A stretch of DNA of 34,948 nt from Chloroflexota bacterium (GTDB taxonomy: Bacteria; Chloroflexota; Anaerolineae; Anaerolineales; Villigracilaceae): contig JACRMH010000004.1 of assembly GCA_016219545.1 (NCBI GenBank), positions 1 to 34,948 of the forward strand, written 5' to 3'. Positions 1-6,864 of this stretch are shown one piece after another. The notes beneath the pieces are model-generated. The model ran no database searches. It was given only the letters and a program-made list of their open reading frames with translations, and was not told the origin of the DNA. The stretch's first letter is position 1; the number at the start of each line of letters is the position of its first letter. Position numbers and translations under genes: made by a program.

Positions 1-204
1 GGAACTGGACGTATCTCCCGAAGGCGACTTGTGATCTGTAGCGTAAAAACCCGAACCTTTAAAGATGATCTTGGTCGGTGTAATGACCTTCTTGAGAGCC
101 TTCTTGCGGCACTCAGGACAGGTCTTTAATGGATTGTCTGTGAAGGATTGGTGGCGTTCGAATTGGATACCACAAGCTTCACAACGATAAGTATAGACTG
201 GCAT
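1..204 (-). CDS. FmdB-family zinc-ribbon protein (partial, C-terminus outside window)
   Basis: The minus-strand frame starts at ATG 204-202 and runs off the window edge; 68 residues are visible. It begins MPVYTYRCEACG and carries two Cys-X2-Cys pairs (CEAC near residues 8-11 and CPEC near 29-32) separated by a short aromatic/basic stretch. This is the usual layout of the small FmdB-type putative regulatory zinc ribbons, followed by a KIIFKGSGFYATD segment typical of the family. A good ribosome site, AAGGAG, lies at 215-210, six to seven bases ahead of the start. Function in this family is poorly defined (named after a formamidase/amidase regulator); no target can be inferred here. It is transcribed divergently from the SelW-trpS genes. 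Confidence 0.88.
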   Translation of the reverse strand, partial: MPVYTYRCEACGIQFERHQSFTDNPLKTCPECRKKALKKVITPTKIIFKGSGFYATDHKSPSGDTSSS

Positions 205-242
205 TTTTTCTCCTTGCAATTCTTTCCATAACAACGATAAAG

Positions 243-271
243 ATTATAGCGTGATTGACAGGGCGGGACAA
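243..271 (-). promoter_or_regulatory. Sigma-70-type promoter for the fmdB-like gene
   Basis: On the minus strand a TATAAT -10 box (243-248) is preceded at exactly 17 bases by TTGTCC (266-271). This places the start of transcription about 30 bases ahead of the gene's ATG. It is back to back with the extended -10 of the selenoprotein operon, so the two promoters share their upstream region. Confidence 0.65.
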
Positions 272-286
272 GCCTGAGAGGTGCCA

Positions 287-295
287 TGTTATAAT
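287..295 (+). promoter_or_regulatory. Extended -10 promoter for the selW-trpS operon
   Basis: TGTTATAAT at 287-295 is a consensus extended -10 element. No good -35 box is visible at the right distance (GGACAA at 266-271 is the nearest candidate), as expected for extended -10 promoters. Transcription would start near 302, giving a leader of about 60 bases that contains the palindrome at 316-346. Confidence 0.5.
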
Positions 296-315
296 TTTCT
301 AATATTTAGGAAAAA

Positions 316-346
316 GGTGACAGTCACTTTTAAAGTGACTGTCACC
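316..346. repeat. REP-like palindrome, copy 1
   Basis: Two perfect 15-base arms (GGTGACAGTCACTTT and its complement) surround a single central base. A related palindrome sits at 8024-8056. It lies between the extended -10 and the ribosome site of the selenoprotein gene, so it would fold in the mRNA leader. REP-type palindromes mobilised by RAYT transposases have this form; no such transposase gene is in the window. Confidence 0.85.
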
Positions 347-364
347 TGAATTATGGAGAATTTC

Positions 365-607
365 ATGCTCAAAATCGAGATCATCTACTGCGCGGTTTGA
401 CATTACACCAATCGGGCCGTGAGCCTGATGGATGAATTACTCAAGGGGTACGAGCACGTTATTGAATCGGTGGCGTTAATTCCCTCGGACGGAGGCAGGT
501 TCGAGGTTAGTGTGAACGGACAGTTGGTCTACTCAAAGTTGCAGACGAAGCGTCACGCCGAAGCGGGCGAAGTCGTCAATATTATTCATAAAATGGTTGA
601 AGGATAG
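365..607 (+). CDS. SelW-like (Rdx family) selenoprotein, UGA at codon 12
   Basis: From ATG 365 the frame reads MLKIEIIYCAV, then TGA (398-400), then HYTNRAVSLMDELLKGYEH and on to TAG at 605-607: 80 residues with selenocysteine at position 12. The CAVU (CXXU) sequence sits just after the first beta strand, exactly where SelW/SelT/SelH (Rdx) proteins have CXXU or CXXC. The rest matches the family: the SGG-like turn (SDGGRFEV), NGQLVYSK, and a C-terminal helix. GGAG at 355-358 lies six bases before ATG 365. A hairpin fitting a bacterial SECIS follows the UGA at 411-429. An automatic call would begin at GTG 419 and lose the redox motif. Rdx proteins are thioredoxin-fold thiol/selenol redox proteins; the substrate is unknown. 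trpS follows after three bases, so the two genes are probably co-transcribed. No selA, selB, selC or selD is in the window. Confidence 0.9.
411..429 (+). promoter_or_regulatory. Bacterial SECIS element
   Basis: AUCGGGC (411-417) pairs with GCCUGAU (423-429) as a seven-pair stem closed by the loop CGUGA (418-422). The loop starts 17 bases after the UGA and has G at its second position followed by U. That fits the known bacterial SECIS pattern: a small apical hairpin about 16-37 bases downstream of UGA with a G early in the loop, recognised by SelB. It overlaps the coding sequence, as in other bacteria. Confidence 0.8.
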
Positions 608-610
608 AGA

Positions 611-1597
611 ATGGCTAAAAAAGGCAGAGTATTTTCGGGCGCGCGCCCAACGGGACGCCAGCATCTTGGCAATTATTTAGGCGCTATTAAAAATTATGTC
701 GCAATGCAGGAACAATTTGAATGTGTCTACTGCATCGTGGATGTCCATGCGCTGACTACGGTCGAGACCACGCAGGATCTGAAGCAGAATACTTTGGAAA
801 TGGCGCTTGATTGGCTCGCTGCCGGCATCCGCCCCGAGGACTCGATCGTGTTCGTTCAGTCTCATGTGCCGCAGGTGATGGAGTTACATACTTATCTTTC
901 GATGGTGACGCAATTCGGTAAACTTACCGACCTGCCGACGTTTAAAGAAAAAGTGCGCCAACAGCCGGAAAATATTAATTATGGACTGGTCGGCTATCCC
1001 GTGTTGATGACTGCGGACATCGTTCTCTATAAAACAGATATAGTCCCGGTCGGCATTGACCAGGCTCCGCATATTGAGTTCGCACGCGAGATCGTGCGTT
1101 CCTTTAATTACCGCTATCATACAAAGGTGCTGGTCGAGCCGCAAGTGAAGCACACTGAAGTGTTGAAAGTGCTTGGCATTGACGGCAAAGAAAAGATGGG
1201 CAAGAGTTTGAACAATCATATCGAGCTCGCCACCACTCCCGAAGAAACTGTTAAACGTGTGAAGGAAATGGTCACTGACCCTGCGCGTTTGCGCCGCACG
1301 GACCCGGGCAACCCTGATATTTGCAATGTGTTCACCATGCACAAGCTTTTCTCTCCACAAGAAGAAGTGGATATGATCAATGTTGAATGCCGCAAGGCGG
1401 GCATCGGCTGTGTGGATTGCAAACTCCGTTTCGCCAATAACCTGAACAAACACCTTGAACCTTTCCGCGCCAAACGTGCAGAACTCGCTGCTGATCCAAA
1501 TAAGATCCAAGAAATCTTGCATGATGGCGCCAACCGCGCCCGTGCCATTGCCGAGCAAACGATGATCGAAGTGCGCGAGGCAATGCAGTTGCCATAA
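611..1597 (+). CDS. trpS: Tryptophan--tRNA ligase
   Basis: 328 residues, the normal length for bacterial TrpRS. This class I aminoacyl-tRNA synthetase charges tRNA-Trp. The HIGH-type signature is PTGRQHLGN (residues 13-21) and the KMSKS-type signature is KMGKS near residue 197; the sequence between them shows the Rossmann-fold core, with GYPVLMTADIVLY and PVGIDQ, which is characteristic of TrpRS. ATG 611 is three bases after the selenoprotein stop, with its ribosome site inside that gene's end (GGATAGAG). The long antisense frames over this gene are shadows. Confidence 0.97.
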   Translation: MAKKGRVFSGARPTGRQHLGNYLGAIKNYVAMQEQFECVYCIVDVHALTTVETTQDLKQNTLEMALDWLAAGIRPEDSIVFVQSHVPQVMELHTYLSMVTQFGKLTDLPTFKEKVRQQPENINYGLVGYPVLMTADIVLYKTDIVPVGIDQAPHIEFAREIVRSFNYRYHTKVLVEPQVKHTEVLKVLGIDGKEKMGKSLNNHIELATTPEETVKRVKEMVTDPARLRRTDPGNPDICNVFTMHKLFSPQEEVDMINVECRKAGIGCVDCKLRFANNLNKHLEPFRAKRAELAADPNKIQEILHDGANRARAIAEQTMIEVREAMQLP

Positions 1598-1678
1598 ATT
1601 GGGAATCGATACACAAGAGTCGGGAATCGTTTTTCCTTGAATCCCGACTCCCAATTCCCTAATTCCAATTCCCAAATC
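1598..1678. repeat. Degenerate inverted-repeat intergenic element
   Basis: The whole trpS-dtd gap is built from variants of GGGAATTGGGAATCGGGA. GAGTCGGGA (1617-1625) pairs with TCCCGACTC (1642-1650), and outer copies of ATTGGGAAT and ATTCCCAAAT extend the pairing. It has no T run, so it is a weak terminator candidate at best. Elements of this low-complexity style recur in the window (compare 13191-13275). Confidence 0.65.
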
Positions 1679-1679
1679 T

Positions 1680-2117
1680 ATGCGTTTACTCATCCAACGA
1701 GTTTCCCAAGCAAGCGTTACTGTCGAACAAAAGACCATTTCCAAGATCGGGAATGGTCTGCTGATTTTATTGGGCGTCGGTCATCATGACGGGGAAGAAC
1801 AAGCTGCCTTTCTCGCTGAAAAAACAGCGAACCTGCGTATCTTTGAAGATGAACAAGGCAAGACGAATCTCTCGGTGCTGGATGTGAAAGGCGAAGCCAT
1901 CGTCGTTTCGCAATTCACTTTATATGCCGATACGCGCAAAGGCCGCCGCCCATCCTTTATTGATGCGGCACTACCCGAAGTTGCATCCCCGCTAGTGGAT
2001 CGCTTTGTTGAACTATTGCGCAGTCATGGCGTGCCGACGCAAACAGGTCAATTCGGCGCACACATGCAAGTGGAAATAATCAACGATGGACCTGTCACAA
2101 TTTGGCTGGAGAAATAA
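1680..2117 (+). CDS. dtd: D-aminoacyl-tRNA deacylase
   Basis: 145 residues, the standard size. Dtd hydrolyses D-amino acids (and glycine) wrongly attached to tRNAs. The two signature motifs are present: SQFTLYAD in the middle and [11 protein letters not shown] at the C-terminus, the latter forming the cross-subunit Gly-cisPro-type site (here GPVT). It begins [15 protein letters not shown], typical of the family. It follows trpS by 82 bases and precedes a reductase gene by five bases. A translation-quality-control enzyme beside a tRNA synthetase makes functional sense. Confidence 0.96.
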   Translation: MRLLIQRVSQASVTVEQKTISKIGNGLLILLGVGHHDGEEQAAFLAEKTANLRIFEDEQGKTNLSVLDVKGEAIVVSQFTLYADTRKGRRPSFIDAALPEVASPLVDRFVELLRSHGVPTQTGQFGAHMQVEIINDGPVTIWLEK

Positions 2118-2122
2118 GTCTT

Positions 2123-2626
2123 ATGGAGAAGAACTTGCAAACACGTCCAAACTTATTCCAACGCGGCTTGCTTTATTTTTTTATGCAGAAGCCGGTCACA
2201 GCCATAATTACCCCCATCCTGCACAGGGTTGACGGTTTCTTTTGGAAAATAAGCAGGGGACGCTTATTCTTTTCCGGCGCACTTGTTGGGATGCCGGCCT
2301 TTCAGATCACTTCGATAGGCGCAAAAAGCAAACAACCGCGCACTCTTGTTTTGTACGGGTTTAGCGAGAACGAGAAAATAGCATTGATCGCCTCCAATTT
2401 TGGGCAGGCGCATAACCCTTCCTGGTACTACAACCTCAAAGCCAATCCGAAATGCCAGGTTCAATGGAAGGGGGAGTCGCATGAATATATAGCTCGTGAA
2501 GCGGAAGGCGGCGAGTATGAGAAGTTTTGGAATATGGCGGTCTCCTACTATCAGGGCTATGCCTTGTACAAGATACGCGCCTCGCACCGACATATTCCCG
2601 TGATGGTTTTGGAGCCGGTAAAATAA
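2123..2626 (+). CDS. DDN-family nitroreductase / deazaflavin-dependent oxidoreductase
   Basis: 167 residues from ATG 2123, five bases after dtd, with GGAG at 2108-2111. The family hallmark is AHNPSWYYNLKANP in the middle, followed by a strand with VQWKGESHEY. This matches the DDN (deazaflavin-dependent nitroreductase) split-beta-barrel family, whose characterised members use F420H2 to reduce quinones or nitro compounds. No hydrophobic export signal is evident. The cofactor here could be F420, FMN or haem; the sequence alone does not decide. The frame can be extended to a TTG at 2102 inside dtd, but the ATG after the dtd stop is more likely. Confidence 0.82.
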   Translation: MEKNLQTRPNLFQRGLLYFFMQKPVTAIITPILHRVDGFFWKISRGRLFFSGALVGMPAFQITSIGAKSKQPRTLVLYGFSENEKIALIASNFGQAHNPSWYYNLKANPKCQVQWKGESHEYIAREAEGGEYEKFWNMAVSYYQGYALYKIRASHRHIPVMVLEPVK

Positions 2627-2655
2627 TTGTCAATATGAGAATTTCATGATAAAGT
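2627..2655 (+). promoter_or_regulatory. Candidate promoter of the cold-shock gene
   Basis: TTGTCA (2627-2632) and TAAAGT (2650-2655) are separated by 17 bases, right after the reductase stop. Transcription from here would give a leader of about 138 bases before the csp start. Long leaders are usual for cold-shock mRNAs. A perfect seven-pair hairpin, CTCAAAG (2708-2714) with CTTTGAG (2721-2727), lies within it. Confidence 0.4.
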
Positions 2656-2799
2656 TGCGCTTGTAGGATGCAAGTAGCTTTTCGTTGTGGAAGTAAAAAG
2701 ACGACGGCTCAAAGCTAACCCTTTGAGTTGCTTTATTTAACCGCCCGATGAAAGACATACTGCGTCACCTTATTTTTTATTTTGCTTAGGAGGCAAAAA

Positions 2800-3009
2800 A
2801 TGTCTGATCGTGTAATCGGTACGGTTAAATGGTTCAACGGCACCAAGGGTTTCGGCTTCATCGAACGTGAAGGCGGCCCGGATGTCTTCGTCCACTTCTC
2901 TGCTATTAAGGGCGATGGCTTCAAGAACCTTCAGGAAGGCCAGAAAGTCGAATTCACCATCGAGAAAGGCCCCAAGGGTTTGCAAGCTGCTGACGTCGTA
3001 GTTCTGTAA
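2800..3009 (+). CDS. Cold-shock domain protein (Csp family)
   Basis: 69 residues from ATG 2800, set by a perfect AGGAGG at 2788-2793 six bases upstream; the reading frame is open further upstream but without a better start. A single cold-shock domain fills the protein: [12 protein letters not shown] contains RNP1 and DVFVHF is RNP2. Proteins of this family are OB-fold single-stranded nucleic-acid binders acting as RNA chaperones. It is a stand-alone gene with its own candidate promoter, a structured leader and a strong terminator. Confidence 0.96.
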   Translation: MSDRVIGTVKWFNGTKGFGFIEREGGPDVFVHFSAIKGDGFKNLQEGQKVEFTIEKGPKGLQAADVVVL

Positions 3010-3023
3010 TACCTAACCGACCA

Positions 3024-3060
3024 AAAAAAGAGTCCTGCTGAAAAGCAGGACTCTTTTTTA
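3024..3060. terminator. Bidirectional intrinsic terminator after csp
   Basis: GAGTCCTGCT (3030-3039), loop GAAA, AGCAGGACTC (3044-3053), with six A before and seven T-rich bases after. The ten-pair stem and flanking A/T tracts would stop transcription of csp and of anything arriving on the other strand. Confidence 0.93.
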
Positions 3061-3071
3061 TTATTGTTGAT

Positions 3072-3134
3072 GTAGGAGGCGACCCTTCAAGACTTGACAG
3101 GATGTTTTGCGCTTGCTGGGCGGGTCGCCCCTAC
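3072..3134. repeat. Palindromic repeat of the GTAGGGGCGACC type
   Basis: GTAGG-A-GGCGACCC (3072-3085) is complementary, apart from one extra base, to GGGTCGCCCCTAC (3122-3134). The element ends one base before the stop codon of the dihydroorotate-dehydrogenase-like gene on the minus strand. From memory, very similar GTAGGGGCGACC palindromes are spread through many Chloroflexota and cyanobacterial genomes. Confidence 0.75.
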
Positions 3135-3881
3135 TTATCCTGCCGCCTCTTTCGGGACCCATAGCTGGGTGTCTGTTTCGACAGCCATTGCCCCCGCTGA
3201 CAGCATATCCGATGCGTCTTGTTCCGTCCAGACACCACCGGCCCCGATGATAGGCATTCCGATCATCGCCGCCGAGCGGACCATATCCAACGAGCGTGGA
3301 AATAATGACTGCCCATAAAGCCTGCCAGTGATCAATTCTCCATCCCTCATTAATGCTCCATACGGACAAGCCATGCTGACCGCAGCCGCGCCGCCTTGAA
3401 TTAACTTTGGACCCAAAGTTAATACTTGTTCAGGGGGCAATGAAAATATTAATGGCAATTCCCCAAGACTCATTTCCAGGTTCATCAAGATCACATCATC
3501 AGATAATAAAGGCGCAAAGCCAAGTTCAACCGCCATCACGTTCTCGATATTCTCAAGGCTGCGAACCATGTGCTGGGTTTCTTCGGGACGGTCCGCCATC
3601 AGGTTCACAATGATGGGCAGATCCGCACGGTTCCAGCGCGCGCCATGTTTTTTTATCACTGACGAGAGTCCGGGATTTGGCAGTCCCGAGTGGAGCAGGA
3701 ATCCGCCCGGGAATTGGATCAAGGCCGGTTGGACAGTCGGCAGGCGCGGCCGCAAGCTGATCGGATTCGTGATGAATGCCCCGAATGAGTCCAGGCGAAT
3801 CCCATTGCGCGGATCGGGAGCAAATCCCAGCGTTCCCGCCGCGTTCATGATCGGCTTGCTAAAATAAAGGTCGCGTTTCAT
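3135..3881 (-). CDS. Dihydroorotate-dehydrogenase-like flavoprotein
   Basis: 248 residues, shorter than classical PyrD (about 300). FMN-barrel features of class 1 DHODs are visible: MNAAGTLG near the N-terminus, TNPISLRPR, GGFLLHSGLPNPGL, and the late barrel motif MPIIGAGGVWTEQDASDMLSAGAMAVETDTQLW-like region. The NXSCPN segment bearing the catalytic Cys/Ser of PyrD is not seen; that part reads VELGFAPLL. The active-site loop therefore looks altered, and orotate synthesis should not be assumed. It starts six bases after the lipoprotein hydrolase stop on the same strand, so it is the last gene of that operon. It may be a paralogue with another substrate. Confidence 0.72.
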   Translation of the reverse strand: MKRDLYFSKPIMNAAGTLGFAPDPRNGIRLDSFGAFITNPISLRPRLPTVQPALIQFPGGFLLHSGLPNPGLSSVIKKHGARWNRADLPIIVNLMADRPEETQHMVRSLENIENVMAVELGFAPLLSDDVILMNLEMSLGELPLIFSLPPEQVLTLGPKLIQGGAAAVSMACPYGALMRDGELITGRLYGQSLFPRSLDMVRSAAMIGMPIIGAGGVWTEQDASDMLSAGAMAVETDTQLWVPKEAAG

Positions 3882-3887
3882 TTTTGC

Positions 3888-5888
3888 TTATTCTGAAAGA
3901 TTAACATCCTTGCCGCCAAAAGTTCCGGTGACGTAGAGTTTGCCATCGCCGTCGCGGGTATATGTCAGCGTGCCGGAATTCAAACCTGTAACATCAACTT
4001 CCAGGGCGAATGAACCGTCGTCATAATTATTGATACCGCTTCCGGTCAGGCTGAATCCCTGGGAGAAGGAACAATCTGTCAGCGTCAGCGCATCGCCTGT
4101 ATCGGTTGCTTCGAAAGACAAAGTTCCGCCAAACGGACAGCCAACGCTCGTGGATGTGATTCCATCCCAGTAATAATATTCCGGCAGATAATAAATTTCA
4201 TCATCCGCAGAACTCAACGCTTCCAGCGGACTTGCAAACTCATGCGCGTCGAGCGGCGCAAGCGCGGCGAATTCTGATGTGACTGTGCCTTCGCAGGAGG
4301 TCTTGCGTTGATCGGGCATCTGGTCATCTATTAAAAAATTTGTGACCAGGTCATCAATGCAGGCCACGCCGCGCCCGTAAATAACATGCGGACCACCTTC
4401 CTGTGTGATGAGATAACCGTCTGACAGACGGCGGAAAACAGACAGTCCGTTTTCAACGGGAGTGGCCGGGTCGGCGATGGCGCCAAGCACAAGGGTCGGG
4501 ATTCCATCCGCAGTTAATGGCGCGGGACGTGCCTGATCTGTGCGCGCATTTGGCCAGAACATGCAGGGCATGTCTCCGTAAAATATCGAAGAGAAGTATG
4601 GGATGCTCGCATCCAATTTATCACCGGCGCGCAGGTAGGCATTGGCGCGTTCTTCCGGCGTGCCGCTTATATACCCGTAATCCTGACATTCAACGCCGTA
4701 GAAGACAGCGTCTGACCAGGTTGGGTCGGGGATGGCGTCCAAAGTTTCAGGGTCAAGTGCGAGCGAGTTATAGAGGACGCGCGCCATCGGCGCCAAATCC
4801 TCATTGCGAGAATAAGCGGCCAGCGCGCGCAGGAAGATCATGCGCTCGGATGCTGAATACATATAACTTGAAGCGGATGTTTCAAGGTCTGAAAAAGAGA
4901 AGGTGCGCTTTATGGTCCCGCCGGATGGAAGCGGGAAAGTGAATTCAATGGGAGCCTGTTTGAGCCGCTCTGCCAGTTTGATGTAAGCATTGCCCGCATC
5001 GCCGCCGCCCATGGATTCGGCGCAGATGTCATCAGCGTTACAAGCCTGCAAAGTTAACTCAAGCGTGTCGCTGAAAGCGCGCGCCTGTTGTTCATAGAAG
5101 TCAAAGCCTGAAAGCGTCAGGTCTACTGTGCCATCTAAAATGAGTCCAGCCAAATGGTCGGGGTGCGCCGCGGCATAAGTCTGTGAATATTGCGTGCCGT
5201 AGCTCTCGCCATACAACCAAAGTTTTTCATCGCCGATGGCTTTTCGGAAAGCCTCCAGATCTTCCACAGCTTGTTCCGTGCCAATATAGGAAAGCATTTC
5301 AGAGTCGCCCATTTCAGTCACGCAGTCCGTGGAAAAGGCGCGCGCTGATTCTGCCATCGCGGATTCTTCCTGCAGCGTGCCGGCGCTCCAATCTGATAAA
5401 TAAAATTTCGCCGCCGCGTTCACACATTGCAGCCCGCCGGATTGACCCACCCCGCGCTGGTCGAAGAAGACGATGTCAAAATGTTCGGGGATGGATGGGT
5501 CGAAATAGCTGGTGTAATCATCTGCGCTGGAAATTCCCGCCGAACCAGGTCCGCCCGTGGCAGTGACGAACATTCCCTTGCGTTCGCCCGTTGCCGGCAG
5601 GATCGCAAAGACAACTTCGATAGTGCGCGGATCGCTTGAGTCAAAATGATTCAGCGGGACTGTCAATGTGACGCAGGTGAAATCACTTTCCGGACAAGGA
5701 ACCCCGCCGAGTCCTTCCAAGCCGGGAGCTGACTCTGTGACCGGAGCTTCCGTCACGCTGACAGGTGTACCCGAAGGAGTCATCGGCGCAACTGTAGAGA
5801 CGGCTGTGGGAGCAGGCACGAGCGTCAGCGGACCGCAAGCCTGCGCAAGGAATAATAAGAACATCATACTGATAAAAAGTTTTTTCAT
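3888..5888 (-). CDS. Secreted lipoprotein alpha/beta hydrolase with TAP-like C-terminus
   Basis: 666 residues. A lipoprotein signal peptide ends in LAQAC (lipid-carrying Cys near residue 18), then a Thr/Pro/Val-rich linker to about residue 55. The hydrolase domain shows the oxyanion region TGGPGSAG, FFDQRGVGQSG, the nucleophile elbow GESYGT, the acid in AIADPATP, and His in GGPHVIYGRG. This arrangement matches tripeptidyl-aminopeptidase-like (SlpE/TAP, peptidase S33) enzymes with the TAP C-terminal segment. About 120 further residues rich in Gly, Thr and Asp form an extra beta-rich domain (FEATDTGDALTLTDCSF). It is probably anchored outside the membrane and acts on peptides or esters. Its ATG directly abuts the stop of the upstream hydrolase. 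Confidence 0.87.
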   Translation of the reverse strand: MKKLFISMMFLLFLAQACGPLTLVPAPTAVSTVAPMTPSGTPVSVTEAPVTESAPGLEGLGGVPCPESDFTCVTLTVPLNHFDSSDPRTIEVVFAILPATGERKGMFVTATGGPGSAGISSADDYTSYFDPSIPEHFDIVFFDQRGVGQSGGLQCVNAAAKFYLSDWSAGTLQEESAMAESARAFSTDCVTEMGDSEMLSYIGTEQAVEDLEAFRKAIGDEKLWLYGESYGTQYSQTYAAAHPDHLAGLILDGTVDLTLSGFDFYEQQARAFSDTLELTLQACNADDICAESMGGGDAGNAYIKLAERLKQAPIEFTFPLPSGGTIKRTFSFSDLETSASSYMYSASERMIFLRALAAYSRNEDLAPMARVLYNSLALDPETLDAIPDPTWSDAVFYGVECQDYGYISGTPEERANAYLRAGDKLDASIPYFSSIFYGDMPCMFWPNARTDQARPAPLTADGIPTLVLGAIADPATPVENGLSVFRRLSDGYLITQEGGPHVIYGRGVACIDDLVTNFLIDDQMPDQRKTSCEGTVTSEFAALAPLDAHEFASPLEALSSADDEIYYLPEYYYWDGITSTSVGCPFGGTLSFEATDTGDALTLTDCSFSQGFSLTGSGINNYDDGSFALEVDVTGLNSGTLTYTRDGDGKLYVTGTFGGKDVNLSE

Positions 5889-6671
5889 TTATATACCTTT
5901 TTCCTTTAGCCAACTCAAGATTCTTTCAGCAACAGATTTCCAATTATTTTCCAGCATCATATCATGCGCCATGTTCGGGAAGATCTCTGCGTTGACCTGA
6001 TACGCCCGCGCCGTCGCATGGACCTGGTCGGCAGAAATGGCGTTGTCATTTTCCGCGCCGAGGATCAGCAATGGTGTTTTTACTTTCTTCGGGTTTGCAA
6101 GGTTCAATCCCAATAAGTCCATGAACATGCGGAAGGATTCATCGTTTAGCTTTGCCTGATACTTCACCACCTGTTCCTCGGGCATGGACTTTGAGAACAT
6201 GGACCAGCGCGCGGCTTCGGGTGTTTCGACCACCGGATACAGCCGTAATTGTCCCATGACCTTCAACAATACCAGCGGACGCTGCATGGCTAACCGAAAT
6301 AATGTCGGCCATAACCCGAAATGCGGATTGGATGCCAGCAGAACGGCCGCAGGCGCGTTATGTGTTTCCAAATATTTCTGCGTTAAAAATCCGCCCATGG
6401 AGTGTCCAATAATAACTGGCGCTGTTTCAAATTGACTCGCCGCCTGCTCCACATCACTGACATAATTCGCAATGGTATTTCCCCAAATCTTCCCTTCACT
6501 GCCCGCATGTCCGCGCAGGCTTAAGGCGCGGACGTGGTAACCCTGCTCCGCGAAGAACGGCAGAAAGTTCTCGTCCCAGCACCATGCACCATGCCACATG
6601 CCGTGGATAAAGAGCAAAGGCGTTTTATGCGTTTGAGTCTTGGGCGTGCGGGTGATGGTTTCGAGTTTCAT
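5889..6671 (-). CDS. Alpha/beta hydrolase
   Basis: 260 residues from ATG 6671, chosen because AAAGGAG (6685-6679) lies seven bases upstream; the frame could start nine codons earlier. Motifs: HGMWHGAW (oxyanion hole), GHSMGG (nucleophile Ser), an acid in GAENDNAI and the C-terminal His in MAHDMM. There is no signal peptide, so it is probably cytoplasmic. It is close to lysophospholipase/esterase-type hydrolases, but the substrate cannot be read. First gene of a three-gene minus-strand operon, with no gap to the next gene. Confidence 0.88.
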   Translation of the reverse strand: MKLETITRTPKTQTHKTPLLFIHGMWHGAWCWDENFLPFFAEQGYHVRALSLRGHAGSEGKIWGNTIANYVSDVEQAASQFETAPVIIGHSMGGFLTQKYLETHNAPAAVLLASNPHFGLWPTLFRLAMQRPLVLLKVMGQLRLYPVVETPEAARWSMFSKSMPEEQVVKYQAKLNDESFRMFMDLLGLNLANPKKVKTPLLILGAENDNAISADQVHATARAYQVNAEIFPNMAHDMMLENNWKSVAERILSWLKEKGI

Positions 6672-6769
6672 GGGTGGGCTCCTTTGGTATTGTCCCATTG
6701 TAATGCTGAGTGAAAGAAAACTAACTCTGAATCGAACGTGAATTCCATTTAATAGGTTTACTCATAGTG

Positions 6770-6788
6770 TGTAGACTTTTTGTCTACA
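6770..6788. promoter_or_regulatory. Perfect operator-like palindrome between divergent genes
   Basis: TGTAGAC and GTCTACA are separated by five T. The site lies in the 193-base gap between the minus-strand hydrolase operon and the plus-strand HNH gene. It has no following T run, so an operator is more likely than a terminator. The right half overlaps a possible TTGTCT -35 box. Confidence 0.4.
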
Positions 6789-6864
6789 TGACATTATTCT
6801 TTAGATATGGCTGGCACGGATTTGTTTGAGTGGTGTAGAATTTGCCTAAACAAAGCGAGGAACT

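Noticed and set aside
296..364. Possible T-box or attenuator ahead of trpS
   Set aside because: The leader is too short for a T-box, shows no specifier or antiterminator sequence, and its palindrome is of the repeat type found elsewhere.
398..400. Reading UGA as tryptophan (altered genetic code)
   Set aside because: UGA is used as the stop of other genes here (for example 7992-7994 and 30650-30648).
419..607. 62-aa protein starting at GTG 419
   Set aside because: This is the tail of the selenoprotein frame that begins at ATG 365; the GTG lies in the SECIS loop and has no ribosome site.
884..1744. 286-codon open frame antisense to trpS and dtd
   Set aside because: Shadow of a clearly identified trpS; no ribosome site and no recognisable protein features.
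2102..2122. Upstream TTG start for the DDN-family reductase
   Set aside because: It lies inside the dtd end; ATG 2123 after the dtd stop has a usable GGAG.
6812..6830. Sigma-54-like -24 element (TGGCACG) ahead of the HNH gene
   Set aside because: The -24 half is perfect, but the required TTGC at -12 is absent at the correct spacing.
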